The notes: generated from the sequence alone by a model not told the origin. A stretch of 48,300 nucleotides of DNA from SFWF01 sp045591645 (GCA_045591645.1 JAZNTG010000008.1:1-48300), one strand, 5' to 3'; shown: positions 16,176-23,923, counted from the first letter of the stretch. A program made the numbers and translations.

Positions 16176-17531
16176 TTATTTTCCTACACAAAATCTTCTG
16201 AAAACCTCGTCGGCAACCTCGTTTGTAACACGTTTTCCGTCAAAGGTGTAAAGATACGAGAGTGCGTCGTCTACGCAGACCGAAACCGCATCTATCGTAT
16301 AGCCGCCTTTTAACAGGCTTGCCGCTTCATTCACGCATCCGAGCGCCTTTGTTGCAAGATCACGCTGACGCTCATTAAGGAGCACCGCCGCCGAAGAGTC
16401 GATATTTCCGACTCCGACCGCGTCAGTAATGGCCTTTATCAGCTCGTCCGAACCGTTTCCCTCTTTAGCCGATATTTTAACCGTTTTAAATCCTTCAGGC
16501 GGATCTATCACACAGTCCTTATCTGTCTTGTTTAAGAGTACGATGCTGTTTTTATCTTTAATGAGTTCTAAAATTTCTTTGTCATCGCCGTCAAGCGGTA
16601 CAGATGCGTCAAACACCGCGAGTATAAGCTGAGCGGTTTCGATACGCTCTTTTGCCAGTTCTACGCCGACGCTTTCAACTAAATCGTCGGAATAATGTAT
16701 TCCTGCCGTATCGGCAAGAACGAGAGTAAGCTCGCCGCATTTTACCCTTTCTTCTATAACATCGCGCGTGGTTCCTGCCACTTCTGTAACTATTGAACGC
16801 GCCTCACCCGAAAGAAGGTTCATAAGGGTGGATTTCCCGACATTCGGCTTACCGACTATAGCGGTCTTAACTCCCTCGCGGATAAGCCTTCCGCTGTCAT
16901 AGGTTGAAATCAGTAACGACAGTATATCTTTTGCTTCGCACAGCAGGACTTCAAATGCTTCGGGCTGCAGCTCGGGCAGGTCCTCGTCAGGATAGTCGCT
17001 GTAGGCGGCAAAGTTTGCGGCAAGGGTTATGAGCGCATTTTCTGCCTTTTCGATTTCTTTAGATACCCGTCCGCTCTTTGCCGCTAGATGAAGCTTTAAT
17101 TCTTCGCTTGACCTTGCGGAAATTAGTCCCATAACGCTTTCGGCTTCGGCAAGGTCCATCTTACCGTTTAAAAAGGCTCTTTTTGTGAATTCTCCGGGCG
17201 AGGCAAGGGATGCGCCCGCGTCAAGTACCGCGCGAAGCACCGAAGAAGTAACAAACGCACCGCCGTGACAGGATATCTCACAGATATCCTCACCAGTATA
17301 ACTGTGGGGCGCGGTAAAACGGGTGACTATCGCTTCGTCAATAAGCTCTTCCCCGCTGTATATATATCCGAAAAGCGCAGAATAGCCCGAAAGTTCCGAG
17401 AGCTTTTTGCCGTTTATATTCTTGAAAACGCGGTCAGCGATTTCAGCCGACTCTGCACCCGAAATTCGAATAACGCCGATGCCACCCTCGCCCATCGGGG
17501 TCGATATAGCGGCTATGGTCTTTTCTGCCAT
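16176..17531 (-). CDS. mnmE: tRNA modification GTPase MnmE (TrmE)
   Basis: 451 aa. The N-terminal folate-binding domain (1-120) and helical domain hold an inserted G domain. That domain has P-loop GKPNVGKS (227-234), TTRD (254-257), DTAG and NKTD. The C-terminal FCVGK carries the conserved Cys near residue 448. I prefer ATG 17531, preceded by AGGTGA. A GTG at 17540 overlaps the gtrA stop as GTGA and is a possible coupled start, but it lies inside that ribosome binding site. It forms the MnmEG complex with the next gene. Confidence 0.97.
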   Translation of the reverse strand: MAEKTIAAISTPMGEGGIGVIRISGAESAEIADRVFKNINGKKLSELSGYSALFGYIYSGEELIDEAIVTRFTAPHSYTGEDICEISCHGGAFVTSSVLRAVLDAGASLASPGEFTKRAFLNGKMDLAEAESVMGLISARSSEELKLHLAAKSGRVSKEIEKAENALITLAANFAAYSDYPDEDLPELQPEAFEVLLCEAKDILSLLISTYDSGRLIREGVKTAIVGKPNVGKSTLMNLLSGEARSIVTEVAGTTRDVIEERVKCGELTLVLADTAGIHYSDDLVESVGVELAKERIETAQLILAVFDASVPLDGDDKEILELIKDKNSIVLLNKTDKDCVIDPPEGFKTVKISAKEGNGSDELIKAITDAVGVGNIDSSAAVLLNERQRDLATKALGCVNEAASLLKGGYTIDAVSVCVDDALSYLYTFDGKRVTNEVADEVFRRFCVGK

Positions 17532-17536
17532 TAATG

Positions 17537-17965
17537 TCACCTGCTTTTCCTAAATACCCAGAGTTTACTGGATATATAGTTCATTATTATAACAATTACA
17601 TTGACTATTATTTTTGCGACAAGACCTGGAACCCCAAAAAGTGAGAAATCAAGTCCGATTGTAAACAGCAATTCGGGCAAAAATATATCAACAATTCCTG
17701 ACAGACCGCGAGCCGCGAAGAAAGATACCGCTTGACGGAAAATAGTTTTGGTCTCTCGGTCTTTACTCTCAAATACAAAAATTTTATTCGTTACAAAAGC
17801 AAATGAAACAGATATCACCCAGGAAATTCCACTTGCAAGTGTTATACCTGCAAATCCAACACAAAGAGAATACACAACCAGACTTACAAAGGTTGTTGCC
17901 AATCCGAAAATCACATACATCAATATTTCTTTGTGTTTTTTTAAAAGTTCTTCTAACTTTTTCAT
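17537..17965 (-). CDS. GtrA-family four-helix membrane protein
   Basis: 142 aa from ATG 17965. Four membrane helices are spread over most of the length. They follow the GtrA pattern: a YVIFGLATTFVSLVVYSL opening, FAFVTNKIFVFESKDR after helix 2, and a final YISSKLWVFRKS. GtrA proteins are thought to flip lipid-linked sugars or act with cell-surface glycosyltransferases; here no glycosyltransferase is adjacent. The open frame reaches 18034 but has no good ribosome binding site there. Even ATG 17965 has only a weak one, so the start is uncertain. It heads the mnmE operon at the place where jag and yidC usually sit in Firmicutes. Confidence 0.8.
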   Translation of the reverse strand: MKKLEELLKKHKEILMYVIFGLATTFVSLVVYSLCVGFAGITLASGISWVISVSFAFVTNKIFVFESKDRETKTIFRQAVSFFAARGLSGIVDIFLPELLFTIGLDFSLFGVPGLVAKIIVNVIVIIMNYISSKLWVFRKSR

Positions 17966-18081
17966 ATCCACTCTCGCAAAACATATTATCATAATGACCC
18001 GATACAGCCGATAAAAAATCGGCTTTTCATTCATAAAACATTCTAAAAACTGTTTGTTGTTTCGGGCGTCTTTATTAATAC

Positions 18082-18111
18082 ATTTTACAATAATGATATA
18101 TTAATTGTCAA
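18082..18111 (-). promoter_or_regulatory. Promoter of the gtrA-mnmE-mnmG-rsmG operon
   Basis: The minus strand shows a perfect TTGACA (18106-18111), 18-bp AT-rich spacer, TAAAAT (18082-18087). Confidence 0.75.
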
Positions 18112-18161
18112 GAGCAGCGCTTGCTGCCGTAGGAAAACAAAGCGATTTCATTTCTCTTTCA

Positions 18162-18200
18162 AAAAAGCACTCCTGAGTATGTGTCTCAGGAGTGCTTTTT
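18162..18200. terminator. Strong bidirectional terminator after the XRE gene
   Basis: A 16-bp stem (18162-18177 with 18185-18200) with a 7-nt loop carries A5 and T5 at its base. It lies 1 nt from the XRE stop. Confidence 0.9.
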
Positions 18201-18201
18201 A

Positions 18202-18414
18202 CTATCTATAAGGTTTAGGGTCGTCAGTAAGACCGAGCAAATAATCTACGCTGGTCTTATAAAACTCAGAAAGCTTAACAAGCAAAGTAACAGGTATAAG
18301 CCGTTCGCCGCGTTCATATTTTGAATATCCTGATTGATCACAATTAAGATAATCAGAGATATCTTTTTGAGTAAGGTCCTTATCTTCTCTGAGGTCACGT
18401 ATCCTCAATCTCAT
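18202..18414 (-). CDS. XRE-family helix-turn-helix regulator
   Basis: 70 aa from ATG 18414, preceded by GGTGAT. It is almost entirely one HTH_3 domain. The RIRDLREDKDLTQKDISDYL start, the recognition-helix region SGYSKYERGERLIP, and a C-terminal VDYLLGLTDDP are typical of phage-repressor-like and clostridial XRE regulators. There is no second domain, so it probably senses nothing itself or dimerises through its short tail. It diverges from the 63-aa gene across a 91-bp spacer holding two matching palindromes, which strongly suggests it regulates that promoter and itself. Inference: a repressor. Confidence 0.9.
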   Translation of the reverse strand: MRLRIRDLREDKDLTQKDISDYLNCDQSGYSKYERGERLIPVTLLVKLSEFYKTSVDYLLGLTDDPKPYR

Positions 18415-18440
18415 CTCAATCACCAAAATTATCTTACCCA

Positions 18441-18485
18441 AGGACGCAACGTCCTATTGACATTTAGGGTGAAACGTCCTAAAAT
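18441..18485 (+). promoter_or_regulatory. Promoter of the 63-aa gene with two XRE operators
   Basis: Promoter: TTGACA (18457-18462), 17 bp, TAAAAT (18480-18485). Operator 1 is AGGACG-CAA-CGTCCT (18441-18455), a perfect palindrome. Operator 2 is AGGGTG-AAA-CGTCCT (18466-18480), with the same design, lying between the -35 and -10 boxes. Centres are 25 bp apart. Binding at operator 2 would block polymerase. Confidence 0.75.
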
Positions 18486-18505
18486 ATCGAAAAGGGGGTG
18501 ATAAT

Positions 18506-18697
18506 ATGTCGGATTATAAGGCAATGTATAAAATCATGTTTCAGGCTATGACTAAAGCGATATATACATTACAGGAAGCACAACTAAAATGCGAAGAGTT
18601 ATATATAGAAAGCTCTGAAGATGAGGTTGCAAGAGATGAAATACTTAAAGTACGGGAAATATCCGAGCTCATAAAAGAAGATCTCGCAAAGTTTTAA
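18506..18697 (+). CDS. 63-aa acidic helical protein divergent from the XRE gene, function unknown
   Basis: 63 aa, not assigned a function. It has GGGGGTGAT as ribosome binding site 4 nt before the ATG. It is all-helical by inspection, with heptad-like spacing, an acidic middle (ESSEDEVARDE) and one Cys in a KCEELYIES segment. It resembles small MSDYKxMY-type proteins that I recall as common hypotheticals in gut clostridia and their mobile elements; this is memory, not a search. A strong regulated promoter precedes it and its stop lies inside a terminator loop, so it is a compact one-gene transcript. It could be an XRE antagonist, an antitoxin-like partner or a phage relic. Confidence 0.7.
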   Translation: MSDYKAMYKIMFQAMTKAIYTLQEAQLKCEELYIESSEDEVARDEILKVREISELIKEDLAKF

Positions 18698-18713
18698 GTC
18701 TTTGCGAGATCTT
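18678..18713. terminator. Terminator between the 63-aa gene and asp23
   Basis: A 14-bp stem (18678-18691 with 18700-18713) with an 8-nt loop contains the TAA of the 63-aa gene. TTGTTTA follows on the plus strand. It also serves the convergent asp23 gene. Confidence 0.8.
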
Positions 18714-18717
18714 TTGT

Positions 18718-19059
18718 TTATTCTTCTTCAACCTCTGCGGCGTCCATAACGTAGACATTTACCTTTGTAACGGCATTGCCCGTCATACTCTGGACCTTCT
18801 CTTTAACGCCCTGCTGAACAGCCTCTGCGGTCGCTTTTGCATTCGCGGTCTTAAGTATGCTGATATACAGGTTAATGACGACCGCGCCATTTTTAAGCTC
18901 TGCGTGAACAGGCTTTAAAACTGATTTGCGCGAAATTGCATTAACTACATCTATCTTTCTGGGTGACATAGCGGCAACACCGCCGGTCTCTAACGCCGCC
19001 ATTGCAGCCATCTGCTCAATGACCTCTATGTTGATTGAAAGTCCGCCTATATTTGCCAA
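18718..19059 (-). CDS. Asp23/Gls24-family protein
   Basis: 113 aa, starting at TTG 19059 behind GGAGGT. The family's characteristic pattern is seen: NIEVIEQMAAMAALETGGVAAM, then LKNGAVVINLYISI, then VQQGVKEKVQSMTG and a VNVYV strand. Asp23/YloU proteins are small cytoplasmic proteins, some tied to envelope stress; their biochemical role is unknown. In many Clostridia this gene follows spoIIIAH and precedes nusB. Here the upstream half of that order is kept, but nusB is missing and the XRE/63-aa pair lies beyond it. It has its own promoter. Confidence 0.88.
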   Translation of the reverse strand: MANIGGLSINIEVIEQMAAMAALETGGVAAMSPRKIDVVNAISRKSVLKPVHAELKNGAVVINLYISILKTANAKATAEAVQQGVKEKVQSMTGNAVTKVNVYVMDAAEVEEE

Positions 19060-19092
19060 CTTTATTACCTCCGTATATAATACTTTAATTGT

Positions 19093-19120
19093 ATTATACC
19101 ACATTTTTCAATTTTCTCAA
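19093..19120 (-). promoter_or_regulatory. Promoter of asp23
   Basis: The minus strand shows TTGAGA (19115-19120), 16 bp, TATAAT (19093-19098). It begins in the last codons of, or just after, spoIIIAH. Confidence 0.65.
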
Positions 19121-19122
19121 CA

Positions 19123-19698
19123 CTATTTTAAAGCATTTTGAATTTCGCTGTCGCTTACTGCCACAATTTTTATTTCCGAAACGGCAAAATCGGTCTGTGA
19201 AAGGACTGCGTCCTGCACCTGAACGGTCTGCGCAGGCAGCATTTCCTCGTTCTTTACTATAACATTTACATCCTCATCGCCGATTATTGCGATAGAGCTT
19301 GTAAACCCTTTAGCCTTGAGCAGAGTTTCTATTGCAGACTCCTTTTCAGTGCGAAGCGCAAGCTCTGCCGCCTTATCGAGCGCGGCTTTCTTATTCTCAT
19401 CCGAAAGGTCGGTATTTTTAAGTGCCTCTTCGATCATAGCGTATGCATCCTCGCGGGATTTAAGCCTATCGGAACGAAGACGGCTGAAATAAACTGCGGC
19501 AGGATCGCTTTCGGCATTCGACTCGTCGACCTCATTGTTCACATATTCAGCCTGACCGAGATATTTTGACGAGTTATCGGTCGATGCCGCTTTGCTGTTG
19601 TCCGAATAGTTCATATTGAGCCATATCGCACCTGCAAGTGCCACCACCATAACCGCCATCAATATCTGACTTTTACCGAATACCTTACCTTTTTTCAT
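19123..19698 (-). CDS. spoIIIAH: Stage III sporulation protein AH
   Basis: 191 aa. SpoIIIAH sits in the mother-cell membrane and pairs with SpoIIQ of the forespore to make the feeding-tube channel. One N-terminal membrane helix (about 10-29), a flexible acidic linker, and a C-terminal ring-building (YscJ/FliF-like) domain are seen. That domain starts around SAIETLLKAKGF and ends SEIQNALK. I chose ATG 19698, with AAGGAG 11 nt upstream; the GTG at 19710 is too close to it. No spoIIQ is in the window. Confidence 0.93.
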   Translation of the reverse strand: MKKGKVFGKSQILMAVMVVALAGAIWLNMNYSDNSKAASTDNSSKYLGQAEYVNNEVDESNAESDPAAVYFSRLRSDRLKSREDAYAMIEEALKNTDLSDENKKAALDKAAELALRTEKESAIETLLKAKGFTSSIAIIGDEDVNVIVKNEEMLPAQTVQVQDAVLSQTDFAVSEIKIVAVSDSEIQNALK

Positions 19699-19713
19699 AG
19701 CTAAAAACACTCC

Positions 19714-20247
19714 TTACTGATACTGTCTGTTTGCAATGTAGATTTCTCTCGTTGTTATATCAAGTGCCGCCATAACGGCGCTTTGTATTTTTTCGCGCGT
19801 TTCCTCGCCAACAGGCCCGCAAACTATTGCAACTCCTCTGACCGACGGCAGCTGTCTTGTGACTATAAGCGGTTTTTCAGAGCCGTCTGAGTCGCGCACT
19901 ATTATATAATTTTTCTCGCTCTCCTCTTGTATCTCTGACTCCTCCGTGCGGTTGTTCTGCTTTTTATCCTCGGCATATACATAGGTGATACCCGAATCAA
20001 GGGTGACGGTAACCACTGCAGAGCTGTCTCCCGATATTGCCGCTACTATCTCTCTGACCTGCTGCTCGAGGTACGCGGCATATTCCTCTTCGGAGAACTC
20101 CTCGCTCACACGGCTTTCGGGTATCTCATTACTCTCAGCCGGCAGCAGAGTTGATATGTATATTAAAACTATCCCGACTATCCCGACTATAAAAAGCGCC
20201 TGACCGCCTTTTTTGCTTTTTATAAACGCTTTCAGCTTTTCCTTCAT
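19714..20247 (-). CDS. spoIIIAG: Stage III sporulation protein AG
   Basis: 177 aa. It has one membrane helix (about 18-36), then an acidic stretch (EFSEEEYAAYLEQQ) and a ring-building domain. That domain starts at VREIVAAISGDSSAVVTVTL and ends with SAVMAALDITTREIYI. In B. subtilis AG forms a large multimeric ring in the intermembrane space. The start overlaps the spoIIIAF stop by 4 nt (ATGA), and the stop lies 15 nt before spoIIIAH. Confidence 0.92.
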   Translation of the reverse strand: MKEKLKAFIKSKKGGQALFIVGIVGIVLIYISTLLPAESNEIPESRVSEEFSEEEYAAYLEQQVREIVAAISGDSSAVVTVTLDSGITYVYAEDKKQNNRTEESEIQEESEKNYIIVRDSDGSEKPLIVTRQLPSVRGVAIVCGPVGEETREKIQSAVMAALDITTREIYIANRQYQ

Positions 20248-20669
20248 TCTAAAACCACCGTTTCGGTAAGTCCGCTCAGCACCACCGCCTTTACAGCTTC
20301 ATCACCCTTATCTGCTCCTTTAATTGTTATTTCATTAATAACTATGCCTCCGTCGTCGGTTTTAGTAGCATCTGCCGTAATTTTTTCATAAATTATTCCC
20401 TTTTCGTCGAGAAGCTTTCGGCAGATGTACTCTGCCTGATACTCGCTCATCGCCTCTTCAGCCTCGGCTGCAGAGGCAGCGCTTTGTTCTACGCTGATAT
20501 TAAAATCTATATCAGTACGGCTTATTGCGATAACCACGCTTGTAAGCAGTATTAGAGAAAGTATATATCCTGCGCTTTTTTGGAGCGCACCGCTGCTGAG
20601 CAGCCGAAAACCTCCCGAGAGCACACAAGTGGCGCAGAATATAACGGCTAATTCTTTTATCTGTCCCAT
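20244..20669 (-). CDS. spoIIIAF: Stage III sporulation protein AF
   Basis: 141 aa. Two N-terminal membrane helices (about 5-25 and 33-49) are followed by a soluble region with a ring-building-like C-terminal fold (ITADATKTDDGGIVINEITI). It is part of the SpoIIIA-SpoIIQ complex at the engulfed forespore. It overlaps spoIIIAG at its end and touches spoIIIAE at its start, consistent with coupled translation. Identification rests on position and topology, since AF is poorly conserved in sequence. Confidence 0.88.
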   Translation of the reverse strand: MGQIKELAVIFCATCVLSGGFRLLSSGALQKSAGYILSLILLTSVVIAISRTDIDFNISVEQSAASAAEAEEAMSEYQAEYICRKLLDEKGIIYEKITADATKTDDGGIVINEITIKGADKGDEAVKAVVLSGLTETVVLE

Positions 20670-21772
20670 CAGCCGCTATTGGTCACTACGGCAAGGGATA
20701 TTATAAAAAGCGATGCCGTAAAAAGTATTACTCCGAGAAGTGTTGAAAGCACGTGATCCGCACATTTGAAAAGATCTACTCCTTCCTTTACTCCGAAAAG
20801 CTCTGCGGCCGCACCGACCAGAAAAAGCGATAGCCGCCAGAGCAGCAGCTCGAGCACCACAGGCAGTACACCGATGCCGAGCGCCAGTACCCCATACATA
20901 CCTATAGATGAGCGAAGCAGCTTCATCGAAGAGGTCAAGGTCGTCATTGATTCCGAAAGCGCGCCGCCTGTGACAGGCACAAGCGAACTGAGCACGAATT
21001 TAACGGTGCGAAGTCCCGCGCTGTCAGCCGATGCATTGACCGCCGTTTGTATCGACAAAAGTCCTAAAAAGACTGTCAGAGCCAAAGAAAACAGCCACGT
21101 AGCCGCTTTTTTGACCGTTTCTCCGAGTGCTAAGGCTCCGCCACCCGTTGTTATTCCGCTGACCAGTCCCATACCGAGATAACAACCCATCAGCGGCAGT
21201 ATGACAAAGGATGCTATCATATTGACCGCCTCTGCCGCAAAGAGCAGTAAGAAGCTCATACCCGATGCCGTAAGTCCTCTGCCGCCTACGGTCAGTATGC
21301 CCGCATATATCGGCACAAAAGAGGTCATAAAGGTCGCAGTTCCTTTTATTGCCGCCGTGACCGATGATATCAGCGAAAACATAGGCAGTAGCACGCCCGC
21401 TGCCGTTATAAGCATAAAAATATATGAAAGCGCGTTTTTATATTTTGCAAGGCGGTGAGAAAGATTTGCCGCAGCATACAGAATTATTATACCGAACATC
21501 TGCGCCGCCGCTCTGAGCGGTCCCCTACCTCCGTCTTTGAGGAACTCTGCTATCTGTGAAAATATATTTTCGGCAGTTATCTTATTGACCCAATCGGGAT
21601 TCTCGGGATCTATCCCGAATGCAGAGAAAAAATCCCGTACATCATCCGAAAGCAAGCCCTCAAGCTCCTTGGCACCGCTTGCCTCATATTGTTCAAGATA
21701 AGTATTTTCCTCTGCCGATGCCGTAATGGCAAATAACAGGCAGAGGAATATTACACATATTACTCTTTTCAT
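20669..21772 (-). CDS. spoIIIAE: Stage III sporulation protein AE
   Basis: 367 aa from ATG 21772. It has a signal-like N-terminus (MKRVICVIFLCLLFAITASA, cleavage after Ala) and then a region of acidic repeats. After these comes a polytopic membrane part with about seven helices, including LGALTVFLGLLSIQT-like and SLVPVTGGALSESM segments typical of AE. The open frame extends to 21877 but that part overlaps spoIIIAD. The gene starts 4 nt after the AD stop. AE is the likely channel core in the mother-cell membrane. Confidence 0.93.
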   Translation of the reverse strand: MKRVICVIFLCLLFAITASAEENTYLEQYEASGAKELEGLLSDDVRDFFSAFGIDPENPDWVNKITAENIFSQIAEFLKDGGRGPLRAAAQMFGIIILYAAANLSHRLAKYKNALSYIFMLITAAGVLLPMFSLISSVTAAIKGTATFMTSFVPIYAGILTVGGRGLTASGMSFLLLFAAEAVNMIASFVILPLMGCYLGMGLVSGITTGGGALALGETVKKAATWLFSLALTVFLGLLSIQTAVNASADSAGLRTVKFVLSSLVPVTGGALSESMTTLTSSMKLLRSSIGMYGVLALGIGVLPVVLELLLWRLSLFLVGAAAELFGVKEGVDLFKCADHVLSTLLGVILFTASLFIISLAVVTNSG

Positions 21773-21776
21773 TTTC

Positions 21777-22163
21777 CTATCCGATAAAGCTGTACGCCGC
21801 GCCGAGCAGTTCTGCGAGAATCGGCACTGACATAACAAATATAGCGCATTTGCCGACAGTTTCACTCCAGCCTGCAAGGGCGGTTTGTCCGAAATCGCGA
21901 CATATATCCGAGATAAAGCCCGTAATAAAGCATATTCCGAGTGTTTTTAGCGCCACGGTGAAATATGACGCTTTGATGCCTGCATCAAAAAGCATATCTC
22001 GAAGCTCGAGGATCGGTTCAAAGACCGAAGATATAAGGCTTAAAAAGACTATTACTCCTGCCGCTGCCGCGACGGCGAGCGCATACTCCGCCTTGTACTG
22101 GCGGAGTACTACCGCCAGTACCGTCGCCGCGATACAAATACCTAAAGCCGATACTATCTCCAT
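21777..22163 (-). CDS. spoIIIAD: Stage III sporulation protein AD
   Basis: 128 aa, four predicted membrane helices, with YFTVALKTLGICFITGFISDICRDFGQ-type sequence characteristic of AD (the segment around residues 65-90). It starts 2 nt after the spoIIIAC stop. It resembles the flagellar/type III export FliQ-like small membrane proteins, as is known for AC/AD. Confidence 0.93.
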   Translation of the reverse strand: MEIVSALGICIAATVLAVVLRQYKAEYALAVAAAAGVIVFLSLISSVFEPILELRDMLFDAGIKASYFTVALKTLGICFITGFISDICRDFGQTALAGWSETVGKCAIFVMSVPILAELLGAAYSFIG

Positions 22164-22165
22164 AG

Positions 22166-22375
22166 CTACAGACCGAATACCGATTTCACGGTATCAAAAA
22201 GCTCGGCTATTACATCGACTATCATAAGCAAAACTACGACAAGCCCTGCAAGACTTGTCAGCATAGCCTGCTCCTCACGTCCCGAGCGGACAAGCAGCTG
22301 ATGAAGCACCGTGACTATAATGCCTATTGCCGCCACCTTAAATATAAAATCTACATCCATCGTTAACTCACTCAA
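22166..22375 (-). CDS. spoIIIAC: Stage III sporulation protein AC
   Basis: 69 aa, two membrane helices (about 8-26 and 37-55), with the family signature DVDFIFKVAAIGI at the start and LLVRSGREEQAML between the helices. ATG 22375 overlaps the spoIIIAB stop by 4 nt. Confidence 0.94.
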   Translation of the reverse strand: MSELTMDVDFIFKVAAIGIIVTVLHQLLVRSGREEQAMLTSLAGLVVVLLMIVDVIAELFDTVKSVFGL

Positions 22376-22815
22376 ATAAATAAAATTGCAGTCATAATTC
22401 CCGAAAAAACACCCAGCAGGCTGTATATACGCGACTTCTGCTTCATTTCCTGCTCGGCGTCCGAGACCCGTTTATACAAAAGCTCTCTGTAGGTGGCGCA
22501 CCGTGCGATGCCCGCGTCCAGATCTCCCATTCCAAGTCCCGAAAAAAACTCAGATAGAAGCCTTCGGTCGTCTCGGTTTAGATCATCACACAACACCTGA
22601 ACGCGATAACCCTCAGATTCTACAAGTCCCTTTGCGCTGTTACTCGCAAAGACCTCCTCAAGCGGTGCTCCCGTCCTCATAAGATCGGATATCTCTCCTA
22701 TATATAGATAATGCGAAAGCAGCTTTTTATATCGACAGCGAAGCCTATCTGCCGCTCTTATCCCTAATGCGGCGCCCACCGCCACCGTAATTATGCATCC
22801 GACCGTCTTAAGCAT
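22372..22815 (-). CDS. spoIIIAB: Stage III sporulation protein AB
   Basis: 147 aa. Hydrophobic segments lie at both ends (residues 3-20 and about 128-146), with a helical cytoplasmic middle containing LRCRYKKLLSHYLYIGEIS. AB is thought to resemble GspF/PilC-type secretion scaffold proteins. The start overlaps the end of spoIIIAA by 8 nt. Confidence 0.92.
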   Translation of the reverse strand: MLKTVGCIITVAVGAALGIRAADRLRCRYKKLLSHYLYIGEISDLMRTGAPLEEVFASNSAKGLVESEGYRVQVLCDDLNRDDRRLLSEFFSGLGMGDLDAGIARCATYRELLYKRVSDAEQEMKQKSRIYSLLGVFSGIMTAILFI

Positions 22816-23728
22816 AAAGGGTCTCTTTTTCTGCCGATATTACGGTTATCTCACCGCCTATTTTTTCGGGCAGAAGCGCTATATACTCTATCGCGCCGAG
22901 CTCTAAAAGCCTTGAGGTCACGCTTCTTGCCATAAGTTCCTCAACACTTGACGCGTGTGCTGTGGTGATTATGCCCACTCCCGAAAAGAAGCTTTCCGAA
23001 ACAAGTTCCAGCTCTGCCGAGCTTCCTATTTCATCAAAGGCAATATACTCAGGATAAAGAGTGCGAAGGGCAATCTCTGCGCCCTTTGCCTTATTTCCGC
23101 CCGATATAACATCGGTGTTTATCCCTACATCAAGATTTGCTCTGCCTCCGCTTGCCGCCGCAAGCTCGCCCCGCGTATCTATAAGGCTGATGCGCCGTCC
23201 GCTGTCCGAAAGGTGTCTTACAAGATCGCGCAGTACCGTAGTTTTTCCGCTGCCTGGGGCACCCGCTATAAGTATTCCTCTGCCAACCTTATCGTAAAGG
23301 CTTTCTGCCGCCCCCTCTATCTGTCGTGCAATTCGTATATTCACCGAGGATATATCCCTGAAATAGCCGCTCTGAAAACGTCCGCATACACCTGCTCTGT
23401 GGCCGTTTTTCATCGAAACAAAGCCCTCTTTAAGCTCCTCCGCCCTCGTATACACCGAATGTCCCGTAAGACGCGTGAGCACCTCATAAAGCTCTTCTGA
23501 GCTTACACATAAAGGTCTTTGGGGCACTGTAATGCTTGCTTCTGCCTCCTCAGATATGTAGAAATTACGGTCACAGGTAAGTGAAACGGGCCGTCCTGCC
23601 CGAAGCCGTATCTCATAAGCCGAATTCTTAATGCATACAGGAAGTCTTTTTAGTATATCAGCAAACCTTTCGGGCAGCGGATAAAGCGCTGAGTCAAAAA
23701 TAGAGCTGCCTAATTTCACTTCGTTCAT
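22808..23728 (-). CDS. spoIIIAA: Stage III sporulation protein AA (secretion-type ATPase)
   Basis: 306 aa. It is the ATPase of the SpoIIIA complex, related to GspE/PilB-type secretion motors. Walker A GAPGSGKT is at residues 156-163 and Walker B YIAFDEIG ends at 234. The N-terminal half has EIRLRAGRPVSL. I chose ATG 23728, with AGGGTGAT just upstream. ATGs at 23734 and 23758 lie in or before that site. It is the first gene of the eight-gene operon. No convincing sigma-E promoter was identified upstream; the spacer instead holds a tandem repeat. Confidence 0.95.
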   Translation of the reverse strand: MNEVKLGSSIFDSALYPLPERFADILKRLPVCIKNSAYEIRLRAGRPVSLTCDRNFYISEEAEASITVPQRPLCVSSEELYEVLTRLTGHSVYTRAEELKEGFVSMKNGHRAGVCGRFQSGYFRDISSVNIRIARQIEGAAESLYDKVGRGILIAGAPGSGKTTVLRDLVRHLSDSGRRISLIDTRGELAAASGGRANLDVGINTDVISGGNKAKGAEIALRTLYPEYIAFDEIGSSAELELVSESFFSGVGIITTAHASSVEELMARSVTSRLLELGAIEYIALLPEKIGGEITVISAEKETLYA

Positions 23729-23778
23729 ATTCATCACCCTTTTTAAAGGTATGTCCAAGGCTATGATTTTAGAACTTT

Positions 23779-23915
23779 ATAACGAACAGAATTTAGCACA
23801 GAAAGCATTTTATCCTACGCGAAAACGCACGGAAACTGAATAACGAGCAGAATTAATTTGGGATGTCTTTTCTCCTATGCGAAGATGTATGTTAATACCT
23901 CGAGCATAGGAAAAA
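23779..23915. repeat. Two diverged 60-61-bp tandem units plus an inverted arm, upstream of spoIIIAA
   Basis: ATAACGAACAGAATT (23779) recurs as ATAACGAGCAGAATT (23840). TCCTACGCGAA (23813) recurs as TCCTATGCGAA (23873). Most differences are transitions. The second TCCTATGC (23873-23880) also has an inverted partner GCATAGGA near 23904-23911, which could form a hairpin. Confidence 0.6.
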
Positions 23916-23923
23916 GGCATAAT

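Noticed and set aside
18415..18441. Nine-codon N-terminal extension of the XRE gene
   Set aside because: The GGTGAT ribosome binding site lies inside it, 4 nt before the ATG at 18414, and the extension reaches the first operator.
23729..23770. Sigma-E promoter before spoIIIAA (a CATACC string is present)
   Set aside because: The matching -35 element at 14-15 bp spacing could not be found, so I did not call it.
23763..23843. Short peptide frame (26 codons) in the spoIIIAA spacer
   Set aside because: It is antisense to the spoIIIA transcript and part of the tandem repeat. I noted it only as a possible decayed coding origin, since it has no ribosome binding site or terminator.
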